Assembly: GCA_018296165.2 (NCBI GenBank)
Contig: JACKQL020000019.1
Coordinates: 372,001-436,000 of the forward strand
DNA length: 64,000 nucleotides
Direction of reading: 5' to 3'
DNA from: Termitomyces sp. T153
Lineage: Eukaryota; Basidiomycota; Agaricomycetes; Agaricales; Lyophyllaceae
Shown here: positions 24,954 through 36,310 of the stretch, one piece after another
Numbering within the stretch: the first letter of the stretch is position 1
Layout of the letters: every line of letters begins with the position of its first letter
Made by a program: the position numbers and the translations under genes
Notes under the pieces: model-generated
Told to the model about the DNA's origin: nothing
Database searches by the model: none
The model's input: only the letters and a program-made list of their open reading frames with translations

Positions 24954-26404
24954 ATGGCGCCTTTTCCCGGGAACCCAAACCTTGGTCTCTTCGGAATCGC
25001 GTTCACCGAAACCATAAAGGCCCGTTCTCCGAGATCACATACAAACTACCACTCCTCCTTGCCCTCTCAGGCAATGTTCACTCACTTTTATGCCGGTTAC
25101 GAGTCCTCCCAGCCCGCAGGTCCTGCTACGTTCAGTCAGAATGATAGCCAAGCCCACGGGACAGATCTGATAGGTCGGCCCATTCTGTTCGTTCATGGCC
25201 AATTTGCTGGATCGACAATACGAGCTGAACTCCGCGAAATCCAACAAGCTGAGTTAGGCAGAAAGTTGGTAACAGATCCACTTCGATAATAACGAATATC
25301 GGTTAACCTACTAAACATAAGGTATGCTAGGGTTGACCGAAGGCCACTTGACCCTCCTCCCGTTGTGCAATTGCGCCTTTTCAAGGTTCGTGACGTAGGA
25401 ACAGAGCACGAACTAGAGTCGGAGATCCCTAACTATGAGTAGGTTTATTCAAACTTATTTCAAGAGAAAATCAAGCTCAAGGTGGCGTCACTCAATAGGG
25501 ATGTACAGATATTAGGATTGTTGTGCACTGTCGATCTGTTCCCAGTTCCATTTGTGTCCAAATCTCCCTCAAAATCTGAAGGTAAACGGCGGATGCAGTC
25601 TAAGGCGCCTAACCGACCATCCCATATTCCCAGCGCTACGCCATCCTCTTGTTTATCTTTGGACAAGCAACAACCACTCGCTTTGGCATCGCCTGATTCA
25701 TATCATCCCAACCGTTCTTTTGATGAACCTCTTTTATCTTCTCCTACACTTTCAACGTCTTCCTCCCTTTCCGAATATGGGCCTCAGCTACATACGATTC
25801 CCAATCCAGCCTCTGAAACCGTACACTACGTTAATAATCATCCTATCGAGGAAAGCTCCAAGGCGACGTCTGCACTTGTTGGGGCAACGTTTGTACAGCC
25901 ATCAGTGATAGACTATGAGGGCAAAAAGGCTATTCTGTTTGTTTTCGCGGTACGTCTTCCGATTCCATTGACATATAAAGGCAACTCACTTATGTGACTT
26001 CAAGGATCTGGCTGTTAAGATTGAGGGCTCATTTATTCTAAGATATCGTTTTTTTGATATCTTTTCAAGACCATACAATTATCAGGATCTTGCAATACAA
26101 GCGGAATGTTACGGCGGTGCCTTTCACGTCTATTCAACCAAAGAATTTCCTGGTTTACAGGCTTCAACAGAGCTAACTAAGGTAGGGTGTTCTATCAACT
26201 GAAACGGTCCTCCTGAACGACTTATTACAGCATTTGGCTCGGTGGGGTGTGCGACTGAACACCAGAGAAACGGAGCGAAGGCGCAGAAAGAAGGGCGAAA
26301 CCCGAGAACATTTTAGCCCCTCTCCGAATTCTGGGACCAGGAAACGAAAACGATCTTCTGGTCCAAGCACAGATGGAGGTTTCCAGAGCGATGAGGAGGA
26401 GTGA
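24954..26404 (+). CDS. Velvet-family transcription regulator (VosA/VelB/VelC type)
   Basis: The exons are 24954-25264, 25322-25438, 25499-25949, 26005-26181 and 26231-26404, giving 409 residues. The introns are 57, 60, 55 and 49 bp. The first half of the velvet domain carries TIRAELREIQQAELGRKYA followed by DRRPLDPPPVVQLRLF. The block DVQILGLLCTVDLFPVP (144-160) comes next. A Ser/Pro-rich insert of about 115 residues follows, and the domain then resumes with FVFADLAVKIEGSFILRYR. The C-terminus has LNTRETERRRRKK and a basic NLS-like RKRKR before an acidic end. Velvet proteins bind DNA as homo- or heterodimers and control development and secondary metabolism. DPPPVVQL points to the VosA/VelC side, but a long internal insert is also known in VelB, so no symbol is given. 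The first donor (GTTGGT) is weak but is the only join that keeps the frame. Confidence 0.85.
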
Positions 26405-28300
26405 TATGATTATGCGTATAGTTATTTATTGCCTACGTCTTTATATTGTATACCATGTTGACAATCTCTTTGGACATACCCTATTTTCTTCTATATTCTG
26501 TATCCTGAACTATTTGAAACCATTCTAACCAAATTGTCATGTGGTGTAGTTTCTCCTGAACCTCACCTTGAAATATTCTCCTCATTTCGTATAAGTAGTG
26601 GGCCGGAGAAATGCGAAGGAAACGTTCCTTACGGCGTTATCGACCGATGGCAACAACTCGAATGTATGCGTGTCAAATTCGAAAGTCCCTTGTTGTCCTT
26701 TGCCAGGCAATGCTCGAAGCATCGTGAAAACCAGGGTATGGCCCTGGAAAACCGATATATCACGAGCAATGAAACAGTTGTCCCATGAATGGTCAAGGGG
26801 ATGAAAAGTCAAGCCAGTACGAGGTAAATACAAGCTCTACATATAAATGGAAACAAAAACGTGAAAGAAAGCATTGTACTTGCTATCTATCCGTGAAAAC
26901 TGGGTAGATGAGATTGTAGGAAGGAAAAAATTATAGTGATACTTAAAACTGGCTGCGAGAATCACTCTTTGGCAGGACTCTGAGTGATGGATATTTCGAT
27001 TTCATAGAAACCACAACCGCACGGCCCAGAGATGGATACTGATATAGAGGTAACAACATAGTGTCACCCTCAATCCTACGTATTCACCAATCAATGACTC
27101 AAGCTATGCGACTGAACATAATATCCTGAGAAGCTCAATAGGGCTGTTGGAGGAGATACCACAAGCTAGGTCGACAGAAGGTGTGGCGGTTGAAAAGTGA
27201 GGTCCGGTGTCCGACGAGATGAAGAAGAACTATCGTTGCTGTCATCTTCTGGAGGAAACGAGTGGGTCGTTCTATATATACTTATCTGAAATCTCCAACG
27301 TCATAATGTCAGCTAAAATTGCCATCCATTGCTGCCCATGCGACTGTGCCCGTAACTGTGGGCCATAGAGCGGGTACGTCATGCTCTTTCGTCTTTCGGG
27401 CCTGAGCCCATTTGTATTCTCAAATTCACCATCCCGGTTGCAGGCTCCCGAATCAGCATCACAGGATCAATCCAGATGACTAGTTTTTCGACGGATCCGG
27501 ATATCTTTTGTTTGTGAGCACTGAGATCTGGTGTCACCATGTACATGAAGACAGGTCAGATGGTCATCTAGATAAAATGCTAGACCGTGACTCAACCCGA
27601 GACTTACTCATGAATCGGACAAGTGATACATTTGATTACGGACAAGCGCCACGAACTTCGATTTTTAGCGCATAGAACAATTTTTGATAATGGACGACTT
27701 AAGGTCCAAAGTCGAAACACTGACAGGAGAAAGCATTCATTATACATGGAACGATAAACGGTACTACCTGTCAGGAAGCCAACAACCAACGGACGATGAG
27801 TTGAAATCAGAGTCCCTAAAAGCGTAATGAACAAGGACTGAAAAACTAAATTCAACTGACATTTATAGTTGCGAAGCAGCCTGTTATTGCGTCTTTGTCT
27901 TTGATTGTCAATCACTAAAGGTACACATGCGGAACTTGCCCGATATCTGAGCTCAATCATGCCTTCTCGTTGCAACATTGGATCCCCGATAAACCCAGGG
28001 AGAATTCGGGATCTGGAAGTAGTCGGAAGACAATGTCAATTTCTGTGCCGAAATCCCGTGAATTTATAAATTATATCAGTTTGTCAGTTCACCTTGATCA
28101 ATATCGATCACCCTCACGCTCGCTGTTGATCGCACCCGTGGCTCCTATCCATGCACTTGCCCATCAACGCATCAATGCACCTTCCTTATCAAAGCACTCA
28201 CAAATCAACGCACTCACATATCAGTGCAACCCACCCATGTTGGACACCTGTGTCATGCCAGTGAACACTGTGAGCATCCCAAACTTTGATGACCGGCGAA
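26405..28300. other. Intergenic stretch with one possible tiny gene
   Basis: CpG-normal DNA with no strong coding signal apart from the candidate at 27272-27546. A 124-codon minus frame (27604-27978) and an 84-codon plus frame (26534-26788) have no recognisable content. Imperfect repeats of ATCAACGCA / ATCAATGCA type lie near 28150-28220. Confidence 0.35.
27272..27546 (-). CDS. Possible small protein, two exons, unknown
   Basis: Exons 27546-27430 and 27355-27272 would be joined over a 74-bp GT-AG intron to give 66 residues with segments KLVIWIDPVMLIREP and SHGQQWMAILADIM. The composition is protein-like and codons stay open across the join. No family was recognised and neither the start nor the end is secure. 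A further acidic/Ser-rich frame (PEDDSNDSSSSS, about 27220-27260) could be a continuation. I give it low confidence. Confidence 0.25.
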
Positions 28301-28489
28301 GGGTCAATATATCCTAATTTCCACTCAATATCACTCTTGATATGAATATAGATATATATACATACTGTTGACAGACACTACCCTCAGTCAAGTACATGAC
28401 AACTGAGGATAAGTGAACATATACAGATGGGAGATTCCACACAACATATGCAGAATAGATGCTGGCTCAGTGGGAGATGGCCAGTTCAG

Positions 28490-29830
28490 AGTTCGGTGAG
28501 GATCACAGATTGGTGGCAGTTGAGGTTTGAGATTAAGTGCATGTAGTTTTTGGAGGAGAGCATCCTATTGAGTGTCCAGATTAATGGGGTGTGGGTTGAC
28601 TTCTTCCATTGGCGCTTCCAGACGACTTGTGTTGCTACAAGGTCTGCCTGGCAGGTTGCTAGAATGCTGTGGAGCAAGGGTTTTGCATGGAGGTAGGCTG
28701 GGAGCTGGTTAGGGGGGCTCAAGGCACTTTGTGCCTCCTTTTTTGCAAGTTTGTTGGCTCACTCATTGGGAGTGAAGTCCATGTGCCCTGGGCACCAGTG
28801 AATCTGAAACAGATGACTCCTTGAGAGTGTGTGGTCTGCCTTCTGTCCATCTTTGATGCAGCACACCTGCAGGGCATGTTAAACAGGCACCACTGCTTCT
28901 TGTGGAGCGTGGCTGCCAAATGAACCTTGTTGACAGGGTAGTGCACTGGATGGGGGCATTGGTTAGTGAGGGCTTGGATTGCTGCTGAGCTATCACTGCT
29001 CATGATGGTTAGCCCACAGAGTTGGCACTGGAGTGATAAGAGCATGTGTAAGCCAAGCAAGCTTCATAGACTGTGTGCTCAGCAGCTGAACTGAGGTGAT
29101 ATCTAAGGAAAGACATCTCTTTGCTATCTACAAACAGGACTGCTGACAATCCAAATCTACTCTTGAATCCTGATCCATTGCAGTATATTGCTGTGGTTCC
29201 TCTGTCATGGGTTTGCATGATTGCTTTAAGAGCTAGCTCCTTGGTTTCCAGTATGTAGATGGAGAACAAGGGGCAGTTACTTGGGAGGTGGTGGAATGGT
29301 TGGACAGTCTCAATTGCAAAGGGGTTGATGCCTGTGCAATGAAAGAGATTGTGGAGAGGGGACTTGCATTGTTGGACAAATCTCTGTGCTGCCCTCCTCA
29401 CTGGCCTGTGCAGGGGGTGAGTTGGGAGGAGGGATGATAAGTATATGGCTGCTCTAGTTAGTACTTTAAAAAATAAGAGATCAATTGCTCTAGTTAGTAC
29501 TTTACAAAATAAGAGATCAATTGCTCTAGTTAGTACTTTACAAAATAAGAGATCAATTGCTCTAGTTAGTACTTTACAAAATAGGAGATCAGGAGAAAAT
29601 AGGTTGGCATGGACCTCCATGACATCTCCAGCAGTAGTGCTCAAGGCCCCAGTGACAAGCTTTGCAGCTTTTTATTGCACCAAGTTGAGCTGCTTGGAGA
29701 CTGCCACTGAGCCTGTGTGCCTTGCAGCACTCCAGATTATGGGAGCACTGCAAACAACACCAAATAACCTTCTTGATATGCATGCTGTGCTACTACCAAT
29801 TGATATATTAGTACAGAAGGGTTGTGTCAT
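28490..29830 (-). mobile_element. Tad-like LINE fragment, reverse orientation
   Basis: Read on the minus strand, broken frames give the RT C-terminal region (STTAGDVMEVHANL, then HPLHRPVRRAAQRFVQQ). An RNase H domain follows with AIYCNGSGFKSRFGLSAVLF and HTVYEA, then DSSAAIQALTNQ. This matches the Tad-type order of fungal non-LTR elements, whose RNase H usually starts with DGSG. The catalytic Asp of that motif is Asn here (CNGSG). The element is 5' truncated near 29830 and full of frameshifts, so it is dead. Confidence 0.6.
29451..29592 (+). repeat. 36-bp tandem repeat, about 4 copies, inside the LINE
   Basis: Copies start at 29451, 29487, 29523 and 29559. The unit begins GCTCTAGTTAGTACTTTA. 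The 36-bp period is a multiple of three and the minus-strand LINE frame stays open through it. It falls between the RT tail and the RNase H linker. Confidence 0.9.
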
Positions 29831-29839
29831 GTCTGCTGC

Positions 29840-31010
29840 CAGGATATCATACTGCCAAGCACCCACTCTCTGTATGGACCTGTTCAGCAAGCTGCCAAGT
29901 TTGTTTGCGGACATCAAGTGCCACTGCACTACATCAGCAAGGTGCTAGGAGAGGACTCCCAGGAAGTTGAGACAATCAAAGTGATCAGGAAACTGCCAGG
30001 ATGGAGGTGCCCATTGGAGATGACAATAGTTTCTAGTGTGATGCTAGTGTAGAGGAAGCAATGGAACAGGAGTGGAGGAACAAGGCAGACATCAGGGTAT
30101 ACACAGATGGGTTAGGATACAAGGGTATGGTAGGTATGGCAGCAGTTCTGTTCAGGGATTTCAGGGAGCTTAAAATCACAAAGAAGTGCTTGGAGCTGGA
30201 GGGGGAGTACACTTGTTCAAGGGTGAGTGTGTAGAGCAGGTAATGGGCTTGTAACTGATAAGAAGGGAGATTAGGCAGAGGAAGATGAGGGCTGGAATAT
30301 CAATTGGGACCAACAATCAAGTGGAGGTATGCATGCTGCAAGATCTAGGTCTGAGAATGGGGAGGTACCTCAATGACAGATATTGGAGGCACTAGATAAG
30401 GTGCAGAAGATCAACTCAAATGTGAACATTGGAATAGTGTGAATGCCAAGACACAAAGGCATCAGGGGGAATGGGCAGGCAGAACTGACAGGCCAAGAAA
30501 GCAATGCAAGGCAAAGAAGCAGAACTTGCCAGACTGGCCCTCCTGCAAAAGACAATGCAGATATCCAGGGCTGCAATTGTGATGAGGCACAAGGCATGGC
30601 AGGCAGCAGCAGAGGACTGACTGCACTGTGAACTCACCCAAGTTCAAGTGCATGTAGGTCATAGACCTGAAGATGCTAAAGACTAAGACCATTATCTCAA
30701 CATTAGCCCAGCTGCCATGCAAGCAAGCATCACTACTGGTCCAACTCAGAACAGGACACTGTACTCTAAACCAGCACCTACATTGCATCAACAAAGTCAA
30801 CATGCCACTCCATTCCAACTGCAGGAATGCACCCAATACTGTAAGACACTTCCTACTTGAGTGCCAGATGCACACACAATAGTGAGCCAGACTAAACAGA
30901 GAAGTATACCTGAGGCCAGAGGCCTTGAGCAAGCTCCTAGGCAGTCCATCAGCCACAAAAGTGTAATTTCAGTTTATTTACAAGATGAGGTGATTCAAGA
31001 CATCTCATGG
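29840..31010 (+). mobile_element. Second Tad-like LINE fragment, forward orientation
   Basis: Broken plus-strand frames give HSLYGPVQQAAKFV, then the RNase H start RVYTDGLGYKGMVGMAAVLF (about 30090-30160). Further on come LRTGHCTLNQHLH (about 30745-30785) and CRNAPNTVRHFLLEC (about 30820-30865), the Cys/His tail typical of these elements. It is head-to-head with the minus-strand fragment and belongs to a related but distinct lineage. Many stops show it is inactive. Confidence 0.6.
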
Positions 31011-32202
31011 AGACCTGACAATCTCCAAGGAGATTTGAGGAAAACCTCTAAAGATGAAGAAGACACTGAGTGCAGTGTGGTCAAGAATAGCAACAAATTA
31101 CTAATGCCAATAGTTCATACAGCCATGCTCCATGGGGCCTAATATAGAAATGAGCCTGACTCTGAGCACAGACTTAACAACCACTTGTAGCCACAAAACA
31201 ATCCAGTTACCCTAACTATGACAGGATGGATAGATAGGAAGTTGGAGTATAGTAGATGATCCACATAGAGACATACATATGTAGTGTGTCCTACATTACA
31301 GCAGAGCACACTTTGGATTGTATCCTACATCACTGGCAGAGTCTGCTACACCATAGCAGAATCCCCACAATGTAGTATATTATATGGGTGCCATGGAGGC
31401 TGTACATTGTGCCATACTATACATATCCAGCAGAGTCCTTTGACCAGGATCTGGAGCTGCTAATTACTACTGGGTCTGTTGCAATTACATTTGACAGTGA
31501 CCAGCCTTGCTCAACACTGAAATCTGCTGGTGTCAGCAGACTGGCAGCAGATCTGGCCACTGGCCATTTCTCATGACTGGCTGCCACCACTTGTGACAAA
31601 ATCCACCCTCAGGAATGTATCTGTCTAGTGCCATCAGAAAGCTGCTGAGAAGATGGGGGGTGGCCAAAGCCAGTACCACCACTGGCAACAAGCCACTCAG
31701 ATGAAAAGTGATATGAAGATCTATTTTAACTGCAGAAATAACAATCAAGGAACAGCAGAAACAAGCATTATGCCAGTTGAACAAAATCAATGAAGAACAC
31801 ATCATATTGGTCATGGTTTTTTTAGATGCTTGGAAATGCATCAGAGTTCTTTATAGAGGATCAGAATTCTTTGGAAGGCATCAATTTTCTTTGGCAGGAA
31901 TCAAAATCTCATAAAAGCATCAAATTCAACCTTATTTGGCAGCTATACTACTTTTGGACAGTACATGTAAATCAACAGATGCACTTGACCCTAATTTTCA
32001 AATTCTTGACTTTCAAGTCCTCTTTTGCTCACCAGCCACCACTCATCTGCTCATTGCTGTCTGCTATGCTATGTTTCCATCCACTGAGGTCCTTTTCCAA
32101 CAGCTCTACAACACTGAGATTGGCTCTAAGAGGAGACTTGTCAGATCTCTAGGGTAGGGTTAAACAATTGGTGAGCAACCCTATTTGTAGGATAATATGC
32201 CA

Positions 32203-32215
32203 CACTCACAGATGG
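32203..32215 (+). repeat. Left target-site duplication of the retroposon
   Basis: CACTCACAGATGG recurs exactly at 33151-33163 on the other side of the insertion. Confidence 0.85.
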
Positions 32216-33150
32216 TTGATTGATTGATTAATTGACCAGTTTTTATCATTTCAAGACCTATTTTTCACATGAGATATATCTCTTGACTATAGTGTCCTAG
32301 GTCCTGCAGTACATAAGGGGGTAGTAATTATGGACACTCTAACTAGTTCTCCAGCCCAATTCCTTTTCAGCTGATGCCAGTTATGCCTCATAGCCACTTT
32401 ACTACAATTTGACTTCATTGGAGTTCATACTACTTCCCACACTAATTCCCATACCATCTGCCACTAATATGCCATCCCAATCTCTAAACCCAGCTATACT
32501 CAGCATGGCATAGTTGGTGTTGATTGGTGTAGGACTTTAAAGCCTGATCAGCCAGTTCCAGCCTCCCGCTAGTCAACCTCAACCAAGGATAGTCATGACT
32601 CCACCCTCCCCATGCCCAGACAATATTTTCAGAAGATCGATCCCAAGATTCAGAACCCATGATGGAATGGATTAGCAGAGCTTTTTGGTGACAGACATGC
32701 CACACCTTTTGGCTAGGCACCTGATCAAACTGCAGCCATGCTGATTTCCATCTGATGGACTACACAGTGTGTTGGCAGCCTGATCAAACTGTTGACTCCT
32801 ATTTTCTTGCCTACCCATACCTCAACCTGCTTGGTCAGCAAGAACCCTAAGACCCTCTCCCAAATCCATTGAGCCAGAGAATCCTCTCTTTTTCTGATTG
32901 GATACGAGCATGGTGGTCACCATGCCTTATTGAATCATGTGCTGATTGGTCAGTCCCTGTGGCCTGAAGGCCTCCCTAGTCAGACACATGCAGGCAGTGG
33001 CTTTCTGGCAGTGTTGAAATAACCCATGTGGTGTCTAAGGTGTTTTTCACACAGGCACACTCAGCCAGAGTTGAAATCCCAACCTTGCACTTGCAAGTCA
33101 GCTGACCTGCTTTGGGAATGCAATGGCGCCAGCTGAGCCACTGCGCCCCT
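32216..33150 (-). mobile_element. tRNA-headed retroposon (SINE-like, 935 bp) with 13-bp TSD
   Basis: On the minus strand the element begins AGGGGCGCAGTGGCTCAGCT. It contains an A box (TGGCTCAGCTGG) and, about 55 bases later, a B-box-like GGTTGGGATTTCAACTC. It ends in AATTAATCAATCAATCAA, a short tetranucleotide tail. The 13-bp sequence CACTCACAGATGG flanks both ends. These are hallmarks of LINE-mobilised retroposition from a Pol III transcript. The body has no coding frame I recognise. It is long for a SINE, so an unusual composite is possible. It keeps several CG sites lost from the copy at 12568-13440. Confidence 0.75.
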
Positions 33151-33163
33151 CACTCACAGATGG
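33151..33163 (+). repeat. Right target-site duplication of the retroposon
   Basis: CACTCACAGATGG is identical to 32203-32215. Confidence 0.85.
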
Positions 33164-35340
33164 TGTTGAAGAAATCTTTGTGGAAGCAAATTTCCCAGGC
33201 CAAGGACAAACAAATTGTTCTGGAGGCAAGGAAAAGCTTTTTCAATGAGGCACTCTGAATTTTATTAGGCAAGCTGTCAGATGTAAAGGCAATTGAGGAG
33301 TTGAAAAAGAAGGCAGGGGCATATTTCAAGGAGTCACAGGCAAGGAAGAAAGCCCAGGAGGTCAACAAGGGCCAGGCAGCAGGAGGAGTGGCAGGTCCAT
33401 GTTCAACATTGTATCCCTCATCTTTGAAAATTTTTAAACAGATTTCAGCAATTAATCTGCCAATGGTTGCAGTGCATCCAGTAATACCAGCAGGTCTGGT
33501 GTCCACAGTGGCTCCACTATCCCCAGTGGGTCCCTCATCAAAACCTGGTAGAGTATTGGCATCAAGTCAATCATCACCAGTGGAGCCAGTCCCAGCCTAA
33601 CCCCAGCTGATAAAAAAGGCTAGTGAAGCACAGATTCTCCAACAAGAATGGAGGAAATACATTGGACAAACTCTGCCTCATAGTCCTCCCCCTCCTAGCC
33701 AATCCAAATATCAATCCATTGCCTTGGACAAAGATGACAAGAATGACTCAAATGACAACAACAATCATTCCAATGATGAGGAACATCAGTAGGGGGAGAT
33801 CACACTGTTAATGAGGTTTGAGGTTAGGGAAGGACCTCATCACAGCACCTCCTTGTGCAGGGGCATAGCTTGACCCCCCTTGCCAATACTGTCAAGAGAA
33901 GGGGCTCCAATGTGTCAAGACAAAGGGAGGAACTTCATGCAATGCCTGCCAACTTGTCCTCAAGAAAACATGCAGTCTCACAAGGGATTATAAGGAAGAG
34001 GTCCAGAGGAACAAGGGCAAGAAGGAAAAGAAAGAGAAAAGGCAGAGAAAACCCAAGTCTGCTGAGTATGTTGAGGGTAAGTGTTGATTTCCCCAACTGA
34101 AATCATTTACTGATAATAGATAGAACCAACAACACCAGTTGCTGGGCCATCAATAATCTGGCTGGTGGATATGCTAGTGGCCAGCAGAAAGGGAAGGAGA
34201 AAGGAACAGATGGATCCACTAGTGGCCAGAAGAAAGGGGAAGGAGCAAGTGGATCTGCTGACAACAAGCAGAAAGGAAAAGGGCAAGCAGTGGGCAGATC
34301 TGCCCATCTCCACCAAATCCATCAAAGCTGTCCTTTCACAAGCTATGGTGGGGTTGAACCAATGGCTCAATTTTATCAATGAAGGAATTAAGGTTGTATT
34401 GGAAGAGATGAGGTCAGAGTTTGTGCTAGCTGAGGAGACAAGGTTTATAGTGATGGAGAAGATGCTCTGGCAGTACAATACAATGCTGTGAGTACTTGAT
34501 GAGTGTGTGGACATCATTGATATGAGTGTTGTGGGCATGACATCTGACCTCAACAGAACAAAGCAAACTGTCAAGGCTCATGCTGGGCATCTCACACAGA
34601 ACAAAGTTGACATTGTTGTGTTCTGGGGAATGGTCAACAACTTTCGAAACCAGCTTCAAATTTCCTCCCCTCCTGTCCAACCAGCCTCCAGCACCAGCAG
34701 CCTTCCACCTGCACTGGCTTCTACTCTGGCACCCATTGCTAAGGCAGAAGAGCCCAATAATAACAAGGCTGCCCAGCCTAAGGAGGATGAGAGTGAGATG
34801 GACTGCACCACCACTGTAGCTATTACTGTTGATCAGTCTGCCATTGCTGATGACTCTGCTCTCATCAGTGACCCTGTTGCTATTGTGACTGATTCTGGCA
34901 TTTCCAGTGGGTCTGCCACCAAATCCATTGATCCCACCAGGCCCACTACTAGCATCACTGACTCAGCCATTGCCACCAACTCTGTCATCTCCACTAGGCC
35001 CACTGCCATCATCACCAACTCTGCCATTGCCACTGGACTGGCAGCCAGTAATGAATCTATTGTGCCCACTAGTGTTGAAACCATTTTGGCCAGTCCTATT
35101 GCTGCAGCTGGGCATTTAATGAATGTGAATATGACAGGTCCAGCACCACCTCATCCTCCAGATGAGATTGTGCCATGATGTGGCCACAGCGCATCCCAAG
35201 CCACACAACCCCCACCAAATGTACCCAGTCCTCCAGTCATCTAGCAAGTAAGAAAAAGGCCAATGAACATGCTGAGGAAGCAGTAGCCAAGAAAATGAAG
35301 GAAGCATGAAGAGGATGAGGGTCACTGGACTTTTTTGACA
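33164..35340 (+). pseudogene. Decayed low-complexity ORF, origin unknown
   Basis: Several plus-strand frames (33301-33600, 34165-34491, 34507-35178) look like broken parts of one protein. There is a Lys/Arg-rich region with repeated SRKGKEK-type phrases, a helical stretch (about 34330-34640), and a Thr/Ser/Ile-rich tail built of recurring TDSAIATNS-like phrases. Stops at 34491 and after 35178 interrupt it. It may be a retroelement gag-type or multicopy host-like protein; no domain was recognised. The DNA is CpG-poor. Confidence 0.35.
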
Positions 35341-35534
35341 TTTTTTGAACTTTTTTGATACATTCCAGCCTTGTTATTACATTGTTATATTTTGTAATAC
35401 CCAATGAAAATGTATATACAATGTCTTGACTCAGATTTAAGTGCCCAACACAACAGATTTGTGGTTAGATTAATGTTTCTGGTTGGCAATCAAAATCTTC
35501 ATTAGCCTTGTGATCCTTTGTCCAAAAAAGTAAC

Positions 35535-36290
35535 AATAGCAATGTAGTCTTTTGGTACTGCATTGTTACTTGGTATCACTTTCATGTGGCAGTCACAGGT
35601 TTGACTCCTGTAACTGTCAATGTTACAACCTTGTTTAATTTTCACCTTTTGTTGAACATGTGCAAGTTGTCTCATTGAACAGGATGCCTGAAATACAATG
35701 CTATTATAATGGCAATGTGGTCTACTGGTAGTGTGTTGATGCTTTGTCTCAATTCCATGTGGCAGCTGCAGGTTTGACTCCTGTAGTTGGCAATAATCAT
35801 TGTGGAATATGATTTTTGCATTCTCAATAAAGGAAGTACATGGCATTTTTGTTTGTCATGTAATAAATATGACAGGATTACAACTGCAACATGGTGTATT
35901 GGTACTGTGTTATCACTTTGTATCAATGTTATGTGGCAGCTGCAGGTTCAACTCCTGTAACTGCCAATGTCAACCTTGCTTGCATTTTTGACCATGGTAC
36001 TTCATTGACCCTTTGTACTTTTACATCACATGTCTCATACTGCATTGTCACTGAACCAAATACAGCTGTCTGCTGTAGTGGAATTGTGTTTGAAGCTTGT
36101 TAGCCTTTCATTTCCAGCAACTTCTGGGTTTGACCCCCAGTGTTTGCATTATCCATCATATTCCATGATACTTTTTCATCACATGTCTATGGTTTAGTGG
36201 AAATGGCTTTCAAACTTTGAAGTCTTCCATCAGTCTGATCAATGTATTGTGTTGGTTGCAGGTTCAACTCCTGTAGCTAGCAATGTCCAT
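35535..36290 (+). repeat. Tandem array of five tRNA-like modules
   Basis: B-box-like motifs lie at 35598, 35771, 35945, 36127 and 36261, spaced 173, 174, 182 and 134 bp. Each T arm folds as a 5-bp stem with a 7-base loop. Unit 1 is ACAGG-TTTGACT-CCTGT, unit 3 is GCAGG-TTCAACT-CCTGT and unit 4 is CTGGG-TTTGACC-CCCAG. A-box-like TGGTCTACTGG precedes unit 2, and TGGTTTAGTGG precedes unit 5. The A-to-B distance is about 53 bases in unit 2, longer than in a simple tRNA. Acceptor stems do not pair, so these are tRNA-derived repeats, not standard tRNA genes. Confidence 0.65.
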
Positions 36291-36310
36291 GCAGATATGG
36301 TGTAAATTTT

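Noticed and set aside
24306..24978. Divergent gene upstream of velvet
   Set aside because: The two minus-strand frames overlap in different frames, lack domains, and one runs antisense through the velvet start.
29451..29592. Regular 36-bp repeats resembling a CRISPR array
   Set aside because: The units are directly adjacent without spacers, lie inside a LINE, and the genome is fungal.
35535..36290. Functional tRNA genes
   Set aside because: T arms are good but acceptor stems do not pair, and the distance between boxes is too long.
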